Assembly: GCA_024401095.1 (NCBI GenBank)
Contig: JAKSLR010000005.1
Span: 1 to 64,000 of the forward strand
DNA from: Bacteroidaceae bacterium
GTDB lineage: Bacteria > Bacteroidota > Bacteroidia > Bacteroidales > Bacteroidaceae
Direction of reading: 5' to 3'
DNA length: 64,000 nucleotides
Positions 15,294 to 24,297 of the stretch are shown here, piece after piece. Position 1 is the first letter of the stretch, and each line of letters starts with the position of its first letter. The notes under the pieces are model-generated. The model was given only the letters and a program-made list of their open reading frames with translations, searched no databases and was not told the DNA's origin. Both the position numbers and the translations under genes were made by a program.

Positions 15294-17831
15294 ATGAAAA
15301 CACAAATTCTAGCAGCAGCACTGGCATTGACCAGTCTGACAGTCACAGCACAACAATCGAACGTGGCTTATCAGGATGCTCATGTGCGTTTCACCGTCAT
15401 TACCGATGGTGTGGTGCGTATGGAGTATTCTCCAGCCGGGAAATTTACTGATGAACGTTCTTTCTTACGTTCTGAAACACAGTATCCCGAAGTTAAATAT
15501 ACACTGAAAAACTCCGGTTCTCAGGTACAGATTGCCACCAGCAAGATGACCATGACCTACAAAAAGAATACTGGAGCTTTTGATGAAAAGAACCTGACCA
15601 TAACCTCTGCAAAGAAAGCAAAGGTGCCATTTTCATGGAAACCAGGTACCAAGCAGACCGGAAACCTGAAAGGAACAAGTCGTACACTGGACGGATTCGA
15701 CGGAGACAAGCATCGTGGATGGGGATATGAAACCACCTACGACTACGTCATGGAACTGGAAGATGGTTTGATAGCAACCTGCGGATGGACCCTGCTGGAT
15801 GATTCAAAAGGTCTTCTGTTTGACAATTCAGACTGGGCTTGGGTGAAGGAACGTGAAGAGAAAGACGGCCAAGACCTGTACTTCATGGCTTATGGTCACG
15901 ACTACAAGCAAGCGCTGACCGATTACATCACCTTTGCAGGAAAGATTCCATTGCCACCACGTTATGCCTTCGGTTACTGGTGGAGCCGTTACTGGAGCTA
16001 CAGTGATGCAGAAATGCGCGATCTGGTCAGCACTTTCAAGAAGTACGACATTCCTTTGGATGTATTCGTGGTAGACATGGACTGGCACTATGTAGAAGAA
16101 GGCAAGGGTGCATGGACGGGTTACACCTGGAACCGTAAGTTGTTCCCAGATCCTGCTAAGTTCCTGGGCTTCCTGAAGGACAACAACCTACAGATTACCC
16201 TGAATCTTCACCCAGCCGGTGGCATTCTTCCATACGAAGAGAAATACCCACAGATGGCAAAATGGATGGGCATTGACCCTGCTTCCAAGCAAACCATCAA
16301 CTACCAAGGCTCTAACAAACGATTCATGGAAGGATGGATGGAGAATATCCTCCGTCCTATGGAAAAGGAAGGCGTTAATTTCTGGTGGTTGGATTGGCAA
16401 CAGTGGCCAAACGACTCAACCATCACCTCTCTGAGCAATACATGGTGGCTGAACTACTGCTTCTTCACAGAGCAGGAACGCAACAGCCAGTACCGACCTA
16501 TGCTATACCACCGTTGGGGTGGCCTAGGTAACCACCGTTATCAGGTAGGTTTCTCTGGCGACACCTACTCTAGCTGGGCTTCTTTGGCTTATCAGCCATA
16601 CTTCAATCATACCGCTTCAAACGTAGGTTATGGCTACTGGTCACACGACCTGGGTGGTCATATGCTGGAAACCCCAGATGCTCTTTTGAACAAAGAACTC
16701 TACATCCGATGGATGCAGTTCGGCGAATTCAACCCAATCATGCGTTCTCACTCAACCAAGAGTGCAGAGCTGAAGAAAGAGCCATGGAACCAGGGGCCAG
16801 AAAACATGGAAATACTCCGAGACATCATCAACGGACGTTATCAGCTGGCACCTTATATTTATACCACTGCCCGTCAGGCTTATGAAACAGGTGTATCACT
16901 CTGCCGTCCTATGTACTACGATTATCCAGAAGCTTCTGAAGCCTTTGAATTCCAGAACCAGTACATGTTTGGCGATGAGATGATGATTGCACCTATCGTG
17001 GCACCTGCAGTAGATGGAATCAGCACGCTGAAGGTATGGCTACCAGCAGGCTGCCAGTGGTTTGAGTGGCAGACAGGAACATTGCTGGAAGGCGGTCAGA
17101 TTGTTGAGCGCGAATTCACCTTAGATGAATACCCTGTCTATGTAAAGGCTGGTGCTATCCTTCCTCTTTATGAGAAGGTAAAGAACCTGCGAAACAACGA
17201 TGAAGACCTCGTCTTCCAGGTATTCCCAGGAAATGAAGGATCCTATACTCTTTATGAGGACCAAGGAAACAGCAAGGATTACAAGACTCAGTATGCTACT
17301 ACAGCCCTTACTTCAAAGATGGACGGCAATGTGCTGAAGGTGAATCTAGCTGCCCGTCAGGGTTCTTATGCAGAAATGCCTGCACAGCGTACCTATAAGG
17401 TAAGAGTCATTGCCAGCGCTATTCCTGCAGAGGTAAAGGTGAACGGAAAAGCTGCAAGTTATGAATATAACGGTGAGAAACTGACCTTAACCGTAGTCTT
17501 GCCAAACGCAAACTGTGCACAGGCTCAAGAAGTTGTCATCACCTATCCAGAGACTACACCTGTCCTGACCGACGGTTTGCTGACCAAGATGAAAGCCGTA
17601 AAGAAGACCATGTCTGAAATGAAGTTCAGAGATGCCGGCATTGATTATGTAGACGGTCTGGGTGAAATGGGATCACTGGGACAGGCACTGGAATACTTCC
17701 CTGCAGAATTCAATGCACGTGTTCAGGCATTCCGTGACAACTATGCTACCCTTCCTGCCCTCCTTGACAAGCAGAAACTGAAGGACGTAGACAAGACTTG
17801 GTTCCTGAAATCAGTTAACTGGAAAGAGTAA
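15294..17831 (+). CDS. Secreted GH31-family glycosidase with atypical active-site segment
   Basis: An 845-residue exported protein (signal MKTQILAAALALTSLTVTA) with the GH31 fold: an N-terminal beta domain, then PPRYAFGYWWSRYWSY, DVFVVDMDWHYVE and a C-terminal beta domain around 570-700, plus about 85 extra helical residues at the end. The expected nucleophile lies in NFWWLDWQQWP (Asp367) rather than WxDMNE, and the acid/base in GFSGDTYSSW (Asp423). This WLDWQQ form marks a branch of GH31 different from the alpha-glucosidases, so the substrate may not be glucose-linked. The C-terminal region (KMKAVKKTMSEMKF onward) is not a known module to me. Last gene of the operon. Confidence 0.85.
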   Translation: MKTQILAAALALTSLTVTAQQSNVAYQDAHVRFTVITDGVVRMEYSPAGKFTDERSFLRSETQYPEVKYTLKNSGSQVQIATSKMTMTYKKNTGAFDEKNLTITSAKKAKVPFSWKPGTKQTGNLKGTSRTLDGFDGDKHRGWGYETTYDYVMELEDGLIATCGWTLLDDSKGLLFDNSDWAWVKEREEKDGQDLYFMAYGHDYKQALTDYITFAGKIPLPPRYAFGYWWSRYWSYSDAEMRDLVSTFKKYDIPLDVFVVDMDWHYVEEGKGAWTGYTWNRKLFPDPAKFLGFLKDNNLQITLNLHPAGGILPYEEKYPQMAKWMGIDPASKQTINYQGSNKRFMEGWMENILRPMEKEGVNFWWLDWQQWPNDSTITSLSNTWWLNYCFFTEQERNSQYRPMLYHRWGGLGNHRYQVGFSGDTYSSWASLAYQPYFNHTASNVGYGYWSHDLGGHMLETPDALLNKELYIRWMQFGEFNPIMRSHSTKSAELKKEPWNQGPENMEILRDIINGRYQLAPYIYTTARQAYETGVSLCRPMYYDYPEASEAFEFQNQYMFGDEMMIAPIVAPAVDGISTLKVWLPAGCQWFEWQTGTLLEGGQIVEREFTLDEYPVYVKAGAILPLYEKVKNLRNNDEDLVFQVFPGNEGSYTLYEDQGNSKDYKTQYATTALTSKMDGNVLKVNLAARQGSYAEMPAQRTYKVRVIASAIPAEVKVNGKAASYEYNGEKLTLTVVLPNANCAQAQEVVITYPETTPVLTDGLLTKMKAVKKTMSEMKFRDAGIDYVDGLGEMGSLGQALEYFPAEFNARVQAFRDNYATLPALLDKQKLKDVDKTWFLKSVNWKE

Positions 17832-17861
17832 CAGAAGAGCTGACAAAGATTATTTTCATAG

Positions 17862-17912
17862 AAAAAGTCCGTAAGGCCGGAAAACGATGTCCGGCATTAC
17901 GGACTTTCTTGT
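17862..17912 (+). terminator. Terminator of the glycosidase/phosphatase operon
   Basis: AAAGTCCGTAA (17864-17874) pairs with TTACGGACTTT (17897-17907), with an inner GCCGG/CCGGC stem. The 3' arm shares ACGGACTTTCTTGT with the terminator at 1007-1020. Further GTCCG/CGGAC and GGACTAGTCC repeats follow up to 17932. Confidence 0.8.
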
Positions 17913-17939
17913 CCGACTTGACGGACTAGTCCATGCGAC

Positions 17940-18506
17940 CTATTGAATACCCACCATCTTATGGGTCTGCAGGCTCAACTTCCATTTCGGATGCTCCAGA
18001 ATATAGCGGATGGTTTTCTGCAAAATCTCCTTGTTCTTGACCGGATCACCCGTATCACAAGGCTGCAGGCTATATACCTTTGCTTTCAGGGCATTATACT
18101 GAGCCATATCCTGACCCTGATAAACCACTTTTAATTCATCTATACGCTGGATACGAAGGGCAGCATGCTTTGGAGAACAAGTTACCCATGCAATAGGCCC
18201 TTCTGGCAATGGAAGCGTACCGTTGGTCTCAATCTGTACCTTGCGCTTATTTGCAGCCAGCAGATTCAGCAGCTTTTCCGTTATCTGAAGCGTAGGTTCG
18301 CCACCGGTAAGCACAACATGAGTCGTCGGGTATTTCAGCACTTCTTCCACAATCTGTTCTTCACTCATCTCAGTATAAGAAGAGAAGTCTGTATCGCAGA
18401 AACTGCAACGAAGGTTACACCCGGAAAAGCGCACAAAGACAGCAGGCACTCCCGTATAGAAACCTTCTCCTTGCAAGGAATAGAAGATTTCATTAATCTT
18501 TCTCAT
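17940..18506 (-). CDS. queE: 7-carboxy-7-deazaguanine synthase (radical SAM)
   Basis: A 188-residue radical SAM enzyme starting MRKINEIFYSLQGEGFYTG, the QueE N-terminus, followed by the cluster motif CNLRCSFCDTDF, THVVLTGGEPTLQ and a short core. It converts carboxytetrahydropterin to 7-carboxy-7-deazaguanine in queuosine/preQ0 synthesis. The ATG at 18506 overlaps the end of queD by 14 bases, which supports it over the in-frame ATG at 18542. QueC, the next enzyme, is encoded at 26762-27415. Confidence 0.92.
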   Translation of the reverse strand: MRKINEIFYSLQGEGFYTGVPAVFVRFSGCNLRCSFCDTDFSSYTEMSEEQIVEEVLKYPTTHVVLTGGEPTLQITEKLLNLLAANKRKVQIETNGTLPLPEGPIAWVTCSPKHAALRIQRIDELKVVYQGQDMAQYNALKAKVYSLQPCDTGDPVKNKEILQKTIRYILEHPKWKLSLQTHKMVGIQ

Positions 18507-18825
18507 AGACAGCCGTATTGGAGAATGATTCCTGAACTTCAACTTTATAGCAGGTCTCTATCTGGTCACAGACCCATCGTGCTATATTTTCTGCTGTTGG
18601 ATTAAAAGAAAAAACATCGTTCAAGTTCTGATGATCCATTTTATCCTTGATGAGACGCTTAATCTGCGTAAAGTCTATAACCATACCATCGGCATTCAGT
18701 TCTTTACTACGGCAATAGACAGTGATTACCCAATTATGGCCATGCAGGTTCTCGCACTTACTTGGATAGGAAAGTGACAAATGATGTGAGGCTGAAATTT
18801 CCAGTCTTTTTACTACGGTATACAT
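18493..18825 (-). CDS. queD: 6-carboxy-5,6,7,8-tetrahydropterin synthase
   Basis: A 110-residue QueD/PTPS-family protein. The zinc ligands are in SASHHLSLSY and CENLHGHNWVITVYC, and HQNLNDV and a terminal Glu-containing segment complete the active site. It makes carboxytetrahydropterin from dihydroneopterin triphosphate, the first committed step to queuosine. It overlaps queE by 14 bases. A -7-like element TATTTTTG on the minus strand (18887-18880) precedes a leader that can form a hairpin. Confidence 0.92.
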   Translation of the reverse strand: MYTVVKRLEISASHHLSLSYPSKCENLHGHNWVITVYCRSKELNADGMVIDFTQIKRLIKDKMDHQNLNDVFSFNPTAENIARWVCDQIETCYKVEVQESFSNTAVYEKD

Positions 18826-18845
18826 AAATCTAAAAGCTTAAAACA

Positions 18846-18875
18846 CAGATCAGGTAATGTCACCTCCCTAATCTG
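18846..18875 (-). other. Hairpin in the queD leader
   Basis: On the minus strand CAGATTAGG pairs with CCTGATCTG (one G-U pair) around a 12-base loop, lying between the promoter and queD. The A-rich tail of a class I preQ1 riboswitch is missing, so it is recorded only as a structured leader. Confidence 0.35.
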
Positions 18876-18879
18876 GATG

Positions 18880-18887
18880 CAAAAATA
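18880..18887 (-). promoter_or_regulatory. -7 element of queDE
   Basis: TATTTTTG on the minus strand, 54 bases before the queD ATG, back to back with the MATE promoter. Confidence 0.5.
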
Positions 18888-18928
18888 AGATAAACTCATC
18901 TAAAACGCAAGTGTTTAAGATTTTTTCT

Positions 18929-18936
18929 TACCTTTG
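18929..18936 (+). promoter_or_regulatory. -7 element of the MATE transporter gene
   Basis: TACCTTTG, 20 bases before the ATG at 18957. Confidence 0.6.
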
Positions 18937-18956
18937 CGCCGTTAAACGCAGATGAT

Positions 18957-20378
18957 ATGGCTCAAACCAACGGAACACAGACACTTCTGGCGATGATTCG
19001 CGAAGGAAAAGAAATGACTTGGGAACATCAGCTCAAGTTGTTCATCTACTTGTCTTTTCCATCCATTTTGGCACAGATATCCTCAGTCTTGATGCAGTAC
19101 ATAGATGCTTCCATGGTGGGACACTTAGGAGCTTCTGAAGCCGCATCCATCGGTCTGGTTTCTACCAGTACCTGGCTCTTTGGAGGCTGTTGTGCAGCCA
19201 TAGCTACTGGTTTCTCTGTCCAGGTGGCTCACCGCATTGGCGCCAATGATCACAGCGGAGCACGCAATGTGGTGCGGCAAGGTATCCTTACAGCCATAGG
19301 CTTAGCTGCCTGTCTGGCTCTCATTGCCATGGCCATATCTCCATTCTTACCAGGCTGGTTAGGTGCAGATGAAGAGATACATGCCAATGCTACACTCTAT
19401 TTCTTTATCTTTGCTACCTGCCTTCCGCTGATGGAGCTGAACAACATAGCCGGAGGTATGGTGCGTTGTGCAGGAAACATGAAGGTACCAAGCATGCTGA
19501 ACATATTGCTCTGCATACAAGATGTCATCTATAATTTCTTCTTGATCTTTCCATCCAGAACCTATCAGATATTCGATACAGACGTCTATGTGCCAGGTGC
19601 AGGATTAGGTGTAGCAGGTGCAGCTTTAGGAACCGTATTGGCTGTAGCAGTGACTGCTGCTGCCAAAGCCTATTACCTGTTCTTCCGCTGCAAGGAACTG
19701 AACATGAAGGCTGATAAAGGATCCTGGAAGCCGACTTCACAGATACTTGGCCGAGCAGCAAAAATCAGTTCTCCTATTGCCTTGGAGCGTGTCATTATGA
19801 CCAGTGCACAGATTGTCACCACAGCCATCGTGGCACCATTAGGCATGTTTGCCATTGCTGCCAATTCCTTCGGCATCACCATAGAAAGTCTCTGCTACAT
19901 GCCAGGCTACGGTATTGCAGATGCTTCTACTACACTGGTAGGACAGAGCTTGGGAGCAAAACGTAAGAAACTGACACGCTGGTTTGCCATCATAGGTATT
20001 ACGCTAGGCATGGGTGTCATGACAATTATGGGTGCAGTGATGTTCTTCTTTGCCCCAGAAATGATGGGCATGATTACCAATCAACCAGAAATTATCTCTC
20101 TGGGAGCCGAGGTGCTAAAGGTAGAAGCCTTTGCCGAGCCATTCTTTGCTGCCAGCATCGTGGCTTATGGTATTCTGGTAGGTTCCGGAAACACCTTACT
20201 CTCCAGCTCTACAAATTTCTGCAGTATCTGGCTGGTACGAATCACACTGGCTTTCCTTCTGGCTCCAACCTACGGATTAATGGGTGTCTGGATTGCCATG
20301 GCCATAGAATTGACATTCAGAGGCTGCGTATTCCTCTTCCATCTGTTCCGATGGAAATGGCTGGATAAAAGCCTGTAA
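18957..20378 (+). CDS. MATE-family efflux transporter
   Basis: A 473-residue polytopic membrane protein with about twelve hydrophobic helices and two related halves, each opening with a MATE segment (FPSILAQISSVLMQYIDASMVGHLG; ISSPIALERVIMTSAQIVTTAIVAPLG). The family exports cationic drugs, dyes or metabolites in exchange for sodium or protons. It is transcribed alone from 18929-18936 and ends in a strong terminator. The N-terminal 25 residues are hydrophilic. The substrate is unknown. Confidence 0.9.
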   Translation: MAQTNGTQTLLAMIREGKEMTWEHQLKLFIYLSFPSILAQISSVLMQYIDASMVGHLGASEAASIGLVSTSTWLFGGCCAAIATGFSVQVAHRIGANDHSGARNVVRQGILTAIGLAACLALIAMAISPFLPGWLGADEEIHANATLYFFIFATCLPLMELNNIAGGMVRCAGNMKVPSMLNILLCIQDVIYNFFLIFPSRTYQIFDTDVYVPGAGLGVAGAALGTVLAVAVTAAAKAYYLFFRCKELNMKADKGSWKPTSQILGRAAKISSPIALERVIMTSAQIVTTAIVAPLGMFAIAANSFGITIESLCYMPGYGIADASTTLVGQSLGAKRKKLTRWFAIIGITLGMGVMTIMGAVMFFFAPEMMGMITNQPEIISLGAEVLKVEAFAEPFFAASIVAYGILVGSGNTLLSSSTNFCSIWLVRITLAFLLAPTYGLMGVWIAMAIELTFRGCVFLFHLFRWKWLDKSL

Positions 20379-20397
20379 TCACATTTATATAAAAAAG

Positions 20398-20436
20398 AAT
20401 CCCAGTTCAACCTCTTGCTGAACTGGGATTTGTTCT
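20398..20436 (+). terminator. Terminator between MATE and ara genes
   Basis: AATCCCAGTTCA (20398-20409) pairs with TGAACTGGGATT (20419-20430). It lies between two convergent genes and may serve both. Confidence 0.75.
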
Positions 20437-20452
20437 ATCTTTTTAAAAGCGC

Positions 20453-22051
20453 TTATTTCTTGGCAGTAACAGCAGCCTGTTCTACTGCCAGACATGCCTT
20501 ATAGTTTTCCATGTAAGCATTGAATCCGGCTACATCCTCGGCAGTAGGAGTAATCTCCTCACCTTCTACTCCTGCAAAGACTACCTGATCCAGATAATCT
20601 GGCAAAGTGAGTTTTTGAGGATTATTCACCAGATAGCCAGCCAGAAGAGCCATGCCATAGGCACCACCCTCTCCTGCTGTTTCCATGACAGAAATTGGAG
20701 AATTCAAAGCTGCAGCCAGTACTCGCTGGCCCACTCCCTTGGTTTTGAATAAACCGCCATGTCCCGTAATACGGTCAACCTGTACATTCTCTTCCTTGAA
20801 CAGGACATCATTTCCCAACTTTAATACGGCAACAGAACCATAAAGGTGAGCACGCATGAAGTTGGCCAGGTTGAAATGATCATTGGCACTACGTACAAAC
20901 AAAGGACGGCCTTCTACCAATCCTGCAACTGGCTCTCCGGAGAAATAATTGTAAGAAACCAGTCCGCCACAATCAGCATCACCAGTCAAGGCATTGTTGT
21001 ACAGTTTTCCGAACACCTCATTCATATCGACAGGCACACCCAGCAATTCCTGATACTGTTTGAACAGCCCTACCCAAGCATTCAGGTCAGAGGTACAGTT
21101 GTTGCAATGTACCATAGCAACCAAGCTTCCGTCAGGAGTAGTCACCATGTCAATCATCTCATTAGGCTTAGAAAGTTCCTTCTCCAACACAATCATTGAG
21201 AAAGAAGATGTACCAGCAGATACATTACCCGTACGCTGCTTTACAGCATTGGTAGCCGTCATGCCTGTACCGGCATCACCCTCTGGAGGACACATAGGAA
21301 CGCCTGCTTTCAGATGACCAGAGACATCCAGCAGCTTGGCACCTTCTTCGGTTAAGCAACCGGCATTTTCACCTGCAGAAAGAACCTTAGGGAAGACCTC
21401 TTTAAGTGTCCAGTTGAATCCGTAAGGAGCAACCAGCTCTGTAAACTTCTGCTGCATGACAGCATCGTAGTTCCCTGTCTTTGGGTCAACAGGCATCATG
21501 CCCGAAGCATCACCTACACCCAGAACCTTTTCACCGGTCAGCATCCAATGGATATAGCCAGCCAGAGTGGTCTGGAAAGTAATTTCCTTTACATGAGCAT
21601 CACCATCCAAAATACACTGATAAAGGTGAGAAATGCTCCAGCGAAGCGGGATATTATAATTAAAGAGCGCAGAAAGCTCTGCTGCCGCCTTGCCGGTATT
21701 GGTATTACGCCAGGTACGGAACGGAACCAGCAGTTCATTCTTGGCATTGAATGCCATGTATCCATGCATCATGGCCGAGATACCAATGGCACCTAATGCT
21801 TCTATCTCACATCCATAATCAGCCTGGACATTCTTGCGAAGATCGGCATAACAGTCTTGAACGCCAGTCCAGATAGCTTCCAGACTATAAGTCCACAAGC
21901 CGTCTACCAGCTGGTTTTCCCATTCATGGCTACCTTGTGCAATAGGTTTGTTCTCCAGGTCAATGAGAACCGCCTTAATGCGGGTAGAGCCAAACTCGAT
22001 ACCGAGAATGGCTTTACCTGCCTGAATTATTTCTTTTGCATTCATACGCAT
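20453..22051 (-). CDS. araB: FGGY-family ribulokinase (L-arabinose pathway)
   Basis: A 532-residue FGGY carbohydrate kinase. The N-terminal domain has LGIEFGSTRIKAVLID (phosphate-binding), and the C-terminal domain has ITGHGGLFKTKGVGQRVLAAAL and ETAGEGGAYGMALLAG. In this position, after araA on the same strand, it should phosphorylate L-ribulose to L-ribulose 5-phosphate. It resembles xylulokinases, which is usual for Bacteroides AraB. The start is taken at TAATG, overlapping the araA stop by one base; ATG at 22045 is an alternative. Confidence 0.85.
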   Translation of the reverse strand: MRMNAKEIIQAGKAILGIEFGSTRIKAVLIDLENKPIAQGSHEWENQLVDGLWTYSLEAIWTGVQDCYADLRKNVQADYGCEIEALGAIGISAMMHGYMAFNAKNELLVPFRTWRNTNTGKAAAELSALFNYNIPLRWSISHLYQCILDGDAHVKEITFQTTLAGYIHWMLTGEKVLGVGDASGMMPVDPKTGNYDAVMQQKFTELVAPYGFNWTLKEVFPKVLSAGENAGCLTEEGAKLLDVSGHLKAGVPMCPPEGDAGTGMTATNAVKQRTGNVSAGTSSFSMIVLEKELSKPNEMIDMVTTPDGSLVAMVHCNNCTSDLNAWVGLFKQYQELLGVPVDMNEVFGKLYNNALTGDADCGGLVSYNYFSGEPVAGLVEGRPLFVRSANDHFNLANFMRAHLYGSVAVLKLGNDVLFKEENVQVDRITGHGGLFKTKGVGQRVLAAALNSPISVMETAGEGGAYGMALLAGYLVNNPQKLTLPDYLDQVVFAGVEGEEITPTAEDVAGFNAYMENYKACLAVEQAAVTAKK

Positions 22052-23583
22052 TAGCAAAGTGACTTGTTCAGCATGTAGTAAACCTCATTCATGCGAAGTT
22101 CTTTCTTGAACTCGCTGATGGTGGTATCCTTAGTAATCTGAATCAGTTCAATACCTGTCATTTCAGCGAAATCTTCCCAGTATTCTGGAGTGATGTCATA
22201 GCTGAATGCTGAATGGTGAGTACCACCAGCCAGAATCCATGCTGCTGCACCAACCTCAAAGTTTGGCTGTGGAACCCAGAGAGCACTTGCAACCGGCAAC
22301 TTTGGCATAGGCTTTGGCTCAATGCACTCTACATCCTGTGTAATCAGACGGAAACGATTACCCAAGTCTACGATGGTTGCCTTGATACCAGGACCTGTCT
22401 TAGAAGTAAATACCAGACGGGCTGTCTGCTGCTTACGGATACCGATACCTAAGAAGTGAACTTCCAACTTTGGCTTATCGGTAGCAATCAGTGGACAAAT
22501 CTCCAACATGTGTGACTGCAGGATAGAGCTTCTGTCACCAGCGAAGTTCAAGGTATAATCCTCCAGGAAGGAACTACCGGTAGGAAGTCCCTGAGTCATT
22601 ACCCAAAGAGAACGATAGAGGCAAGCAGACTTCCAGTCGCCTTCTGCACCGAAACCGATACCCTCTTCCATCAGGCGCTGAGATGCCAAGCCTGGAATCT
22701 GGTCAAATCCAACGAAATTTGGATCATTGATATCAGCATCACCCAAGTCATCGAAGTTGGTAGTGAAAGCTGTAGCTCCTTCATCAGCCAATACTCTGCG
22801 CAATGCGATTTCTGCCTTAGCAGCATTCTTTACCTTCTCCCAGTATACCTCTTCGCCACTCTCATCAATCTTGACGGTATATAATTTCTTGTATTCCTCA
22901 ACCAGTTCTTCAGCCTCAACATCGGTTACCTTCTTGAAATAATCCATGAGGTTAGATACTGGATAATAATCTACATGATAGCCCAGACGCTGTTCAAATT
23001 CCACGCGGTCACCATCGGTTACAGCCACGTTGTTCATGTTCATACCAAACATCAGGCAGCGAACATTCTTGGCATCTGCCACACCTGCAGCTACGCGAGC
23101 CCAGACAGCAATCTTCTTCTGAGCCTCTTCACTCTTCCAGTAACCTACAACCACCTTTCTGCGGATACGCATACGGGTGCAGATGTGTCCGAATTCGATA
23201 TCGCCGTGAGCACTCTGGTTCAGGTTCATGAAGTCCATGTCGATGTCTTCCCAAGGAATCTCGGCATTGTACTGTGTATGGAAATGCAGCATAGGCTTTT
23301 CCAAAGACTGTAAACCCTTGATCCACATCTTTGCAGGAGAGAAGGTATGCATCCAAGTAATGACACCCACACACTTAGGCTCATTGTTTGCAGCCTTCAT
23401 GACAGCCTCAACCTCCTTTGAAGAATTAGCAGTACCCTTATAGACAATTTTTACAGGGATATTTCCAGAGGCATTCAAGCCATCAACCATTTCCTTTGAA
23501 TGACCATCTACTGCTACAACAGCATCGCCACCATACAGTAACTGTGCACCAGTTACCCACCAAATTTCCAGATTTTCAAACAT
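22051..23583 (-). CDS. araA: L-arabinose isomerase
   Basis: A 510-residue protein matching AraA in length and motifs: FWWVTGAQLLYG-type start (here IWWVTGAQLLYGG), MHTFSPAKMWI, HTQYNAEIPW, GIGFGAEGDWK, and THHSAFSYD near the end. It isomerises L-arabinose to L-ribulose and needs a divalent metal held by the Glu and His residues of these segments. It sits between araD and araB, 17 bases after araD. Confidence 0.95.
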   Translation of the reverse strand: MFENLEIWWVTGAQLLYGGDAVVAVDGHSKEMVDGLNASGNIPVKIVYKGTANSSKEVEAVMKAANNEPKCVGVITWMHTFSPAKMWIKGLQSLEKPMLHFHTQYNAEIPWEDIDMDFMNLNQSAHGDIEFGHICTRMRIRRKVVVGYWKSEEAQKKIAVWARVAAGVADAKNVRCLMFGMNMNNVAVTDGDRVEFEQRLGYHVDYYPVSNLMDYFKKVTDVEAEELVEEYKKLYTVKIDESGEEVYWEKVKNAAKAEIALRRVLADEGATAFTTNFDDLGDADINDPNFVGFDQIPGLASQRLMEEGIGFGAEGDWKSACLYRSLWVMTQGLPTGSSFLEDYTLNFAGDRSSILQSHMLEICPLIATDKPKLEVHFLGIGIRKQQTARLVFTSKTGPGIKATIVDLGNRFRLITQDVECIEPKPMPKLPVASALWVPQPNFEVGAAAWILAGGTHHSAFSYDITPEYWEDFAEMTGIELIQITKDTTISEFKKELRMNEVYYMLNKSLC

Positions 23584-23600
23584 AGTATTATCTTTTTTAG

Positions 23601-24296
23601 TTATTTCTTTTTCTGACCATAATAAGCATTAGGCCCATGCTTACGCATATAGTGTTTCTCGATGAGAAGCGGATTCATGGTTGTATCAGGATTCAGCATC
23701 AGACTGATAAATGCCATCTTTGCACACTGTTCCATGACCTTTGCGTTATAAACCGCATTGGCAGGAGAAGTTCCCCAGCTGAATGGTCCGTGGTTCTTCA
23801 CCAATACACCTGGAGTATGATCAGGATTAATGCTCTCGAAACACTTCACAATGACATTGCCGGTTTCCAGTTCATATTGTCCTTTCACTTCCTCTTCCGT
23901 CATATCTGCCGTGCAAGGAATATCCTTATAGAAATAATCCGCATGGGTAGTTCCGATATTTGGAATATCCTTTCCGGCCTGTGCCCAAGCCGTAGCATAG
24001 GTGCTATGCGTATGCACCACACCCTGAATGTTAGGGAATGAACGGTAGAGAACCAAATGTGTAGGAGTATCTGACGAAGGATTCAGTTCACCTTCTACCA
24101 CTTCACCAGTCTCCAGGGAAACTACCACCATGTCACTAGCCTTCATCTCATCGTAACTGACACCAGAAGGCTTGATGACCACAAGGCCTTTTTCTCTGTC
24201 AATGCCAGACACATTACCCCAAGTAAAGATGACCAAGCCCTGCTTTACCAATTCCAGATTTGCCTGAAATACTTTCTCTTTAAGTTCCTCTAACAT
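23601..24296 (-). CDS. araD: L-ribulose-5-phosphate 4-epimerase
   Basis: A 231-residue class II aldolase-fold enzyme, the normal AraD length. It shows [51 protein letters not shown] with the zinc-binding HTHS, and KNHGPFSWG. It converts L-ribulose 5-phosphate to D-xylulose 5-phosphate. The start at 24296 (MLEELKEK) lies one base after the transporter stop; the upstream ATG at 24323 would overlap it by 26 bases. Confidence 0.93.
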   Translation of the reverse strand: MLEELKEKVFQANLELVKQGLVIFTWGNVSGIDREKGLVVIKPSGVSYDEMKASDMVVVSLETGEVVEGELNPSSDTPTHLVLYRSFPNIQGVVHTHSTYATAWAQAGKDIPNIGTTHADYFYKDIPCTADMTEEEVKGQYELETGNVIVKCFESINPDHTPGVLVKNHGPFSWGTSPANAVYNAKVMEQCAKMAFISLMLNPDTTMNPLLIEKHYMRKHGPNAYYGQKKK

Positions 24297-24297
24297 A

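Noticed and set aside
9342..17831. A classical polysaccharide utilisation locus
   Set aside because: No SusC, SusD, hybrid two-component or ECF sigma/anti-sigma gene lies in or beside the operon.
18846..18875. preQ1 riboswitch before queD
   Set aside because: There is a hairpin in the right place, but the A-rich downstream segment that pairs with the loop in class I preQ1 riboswitches is absent, and no class II pattern was seen.
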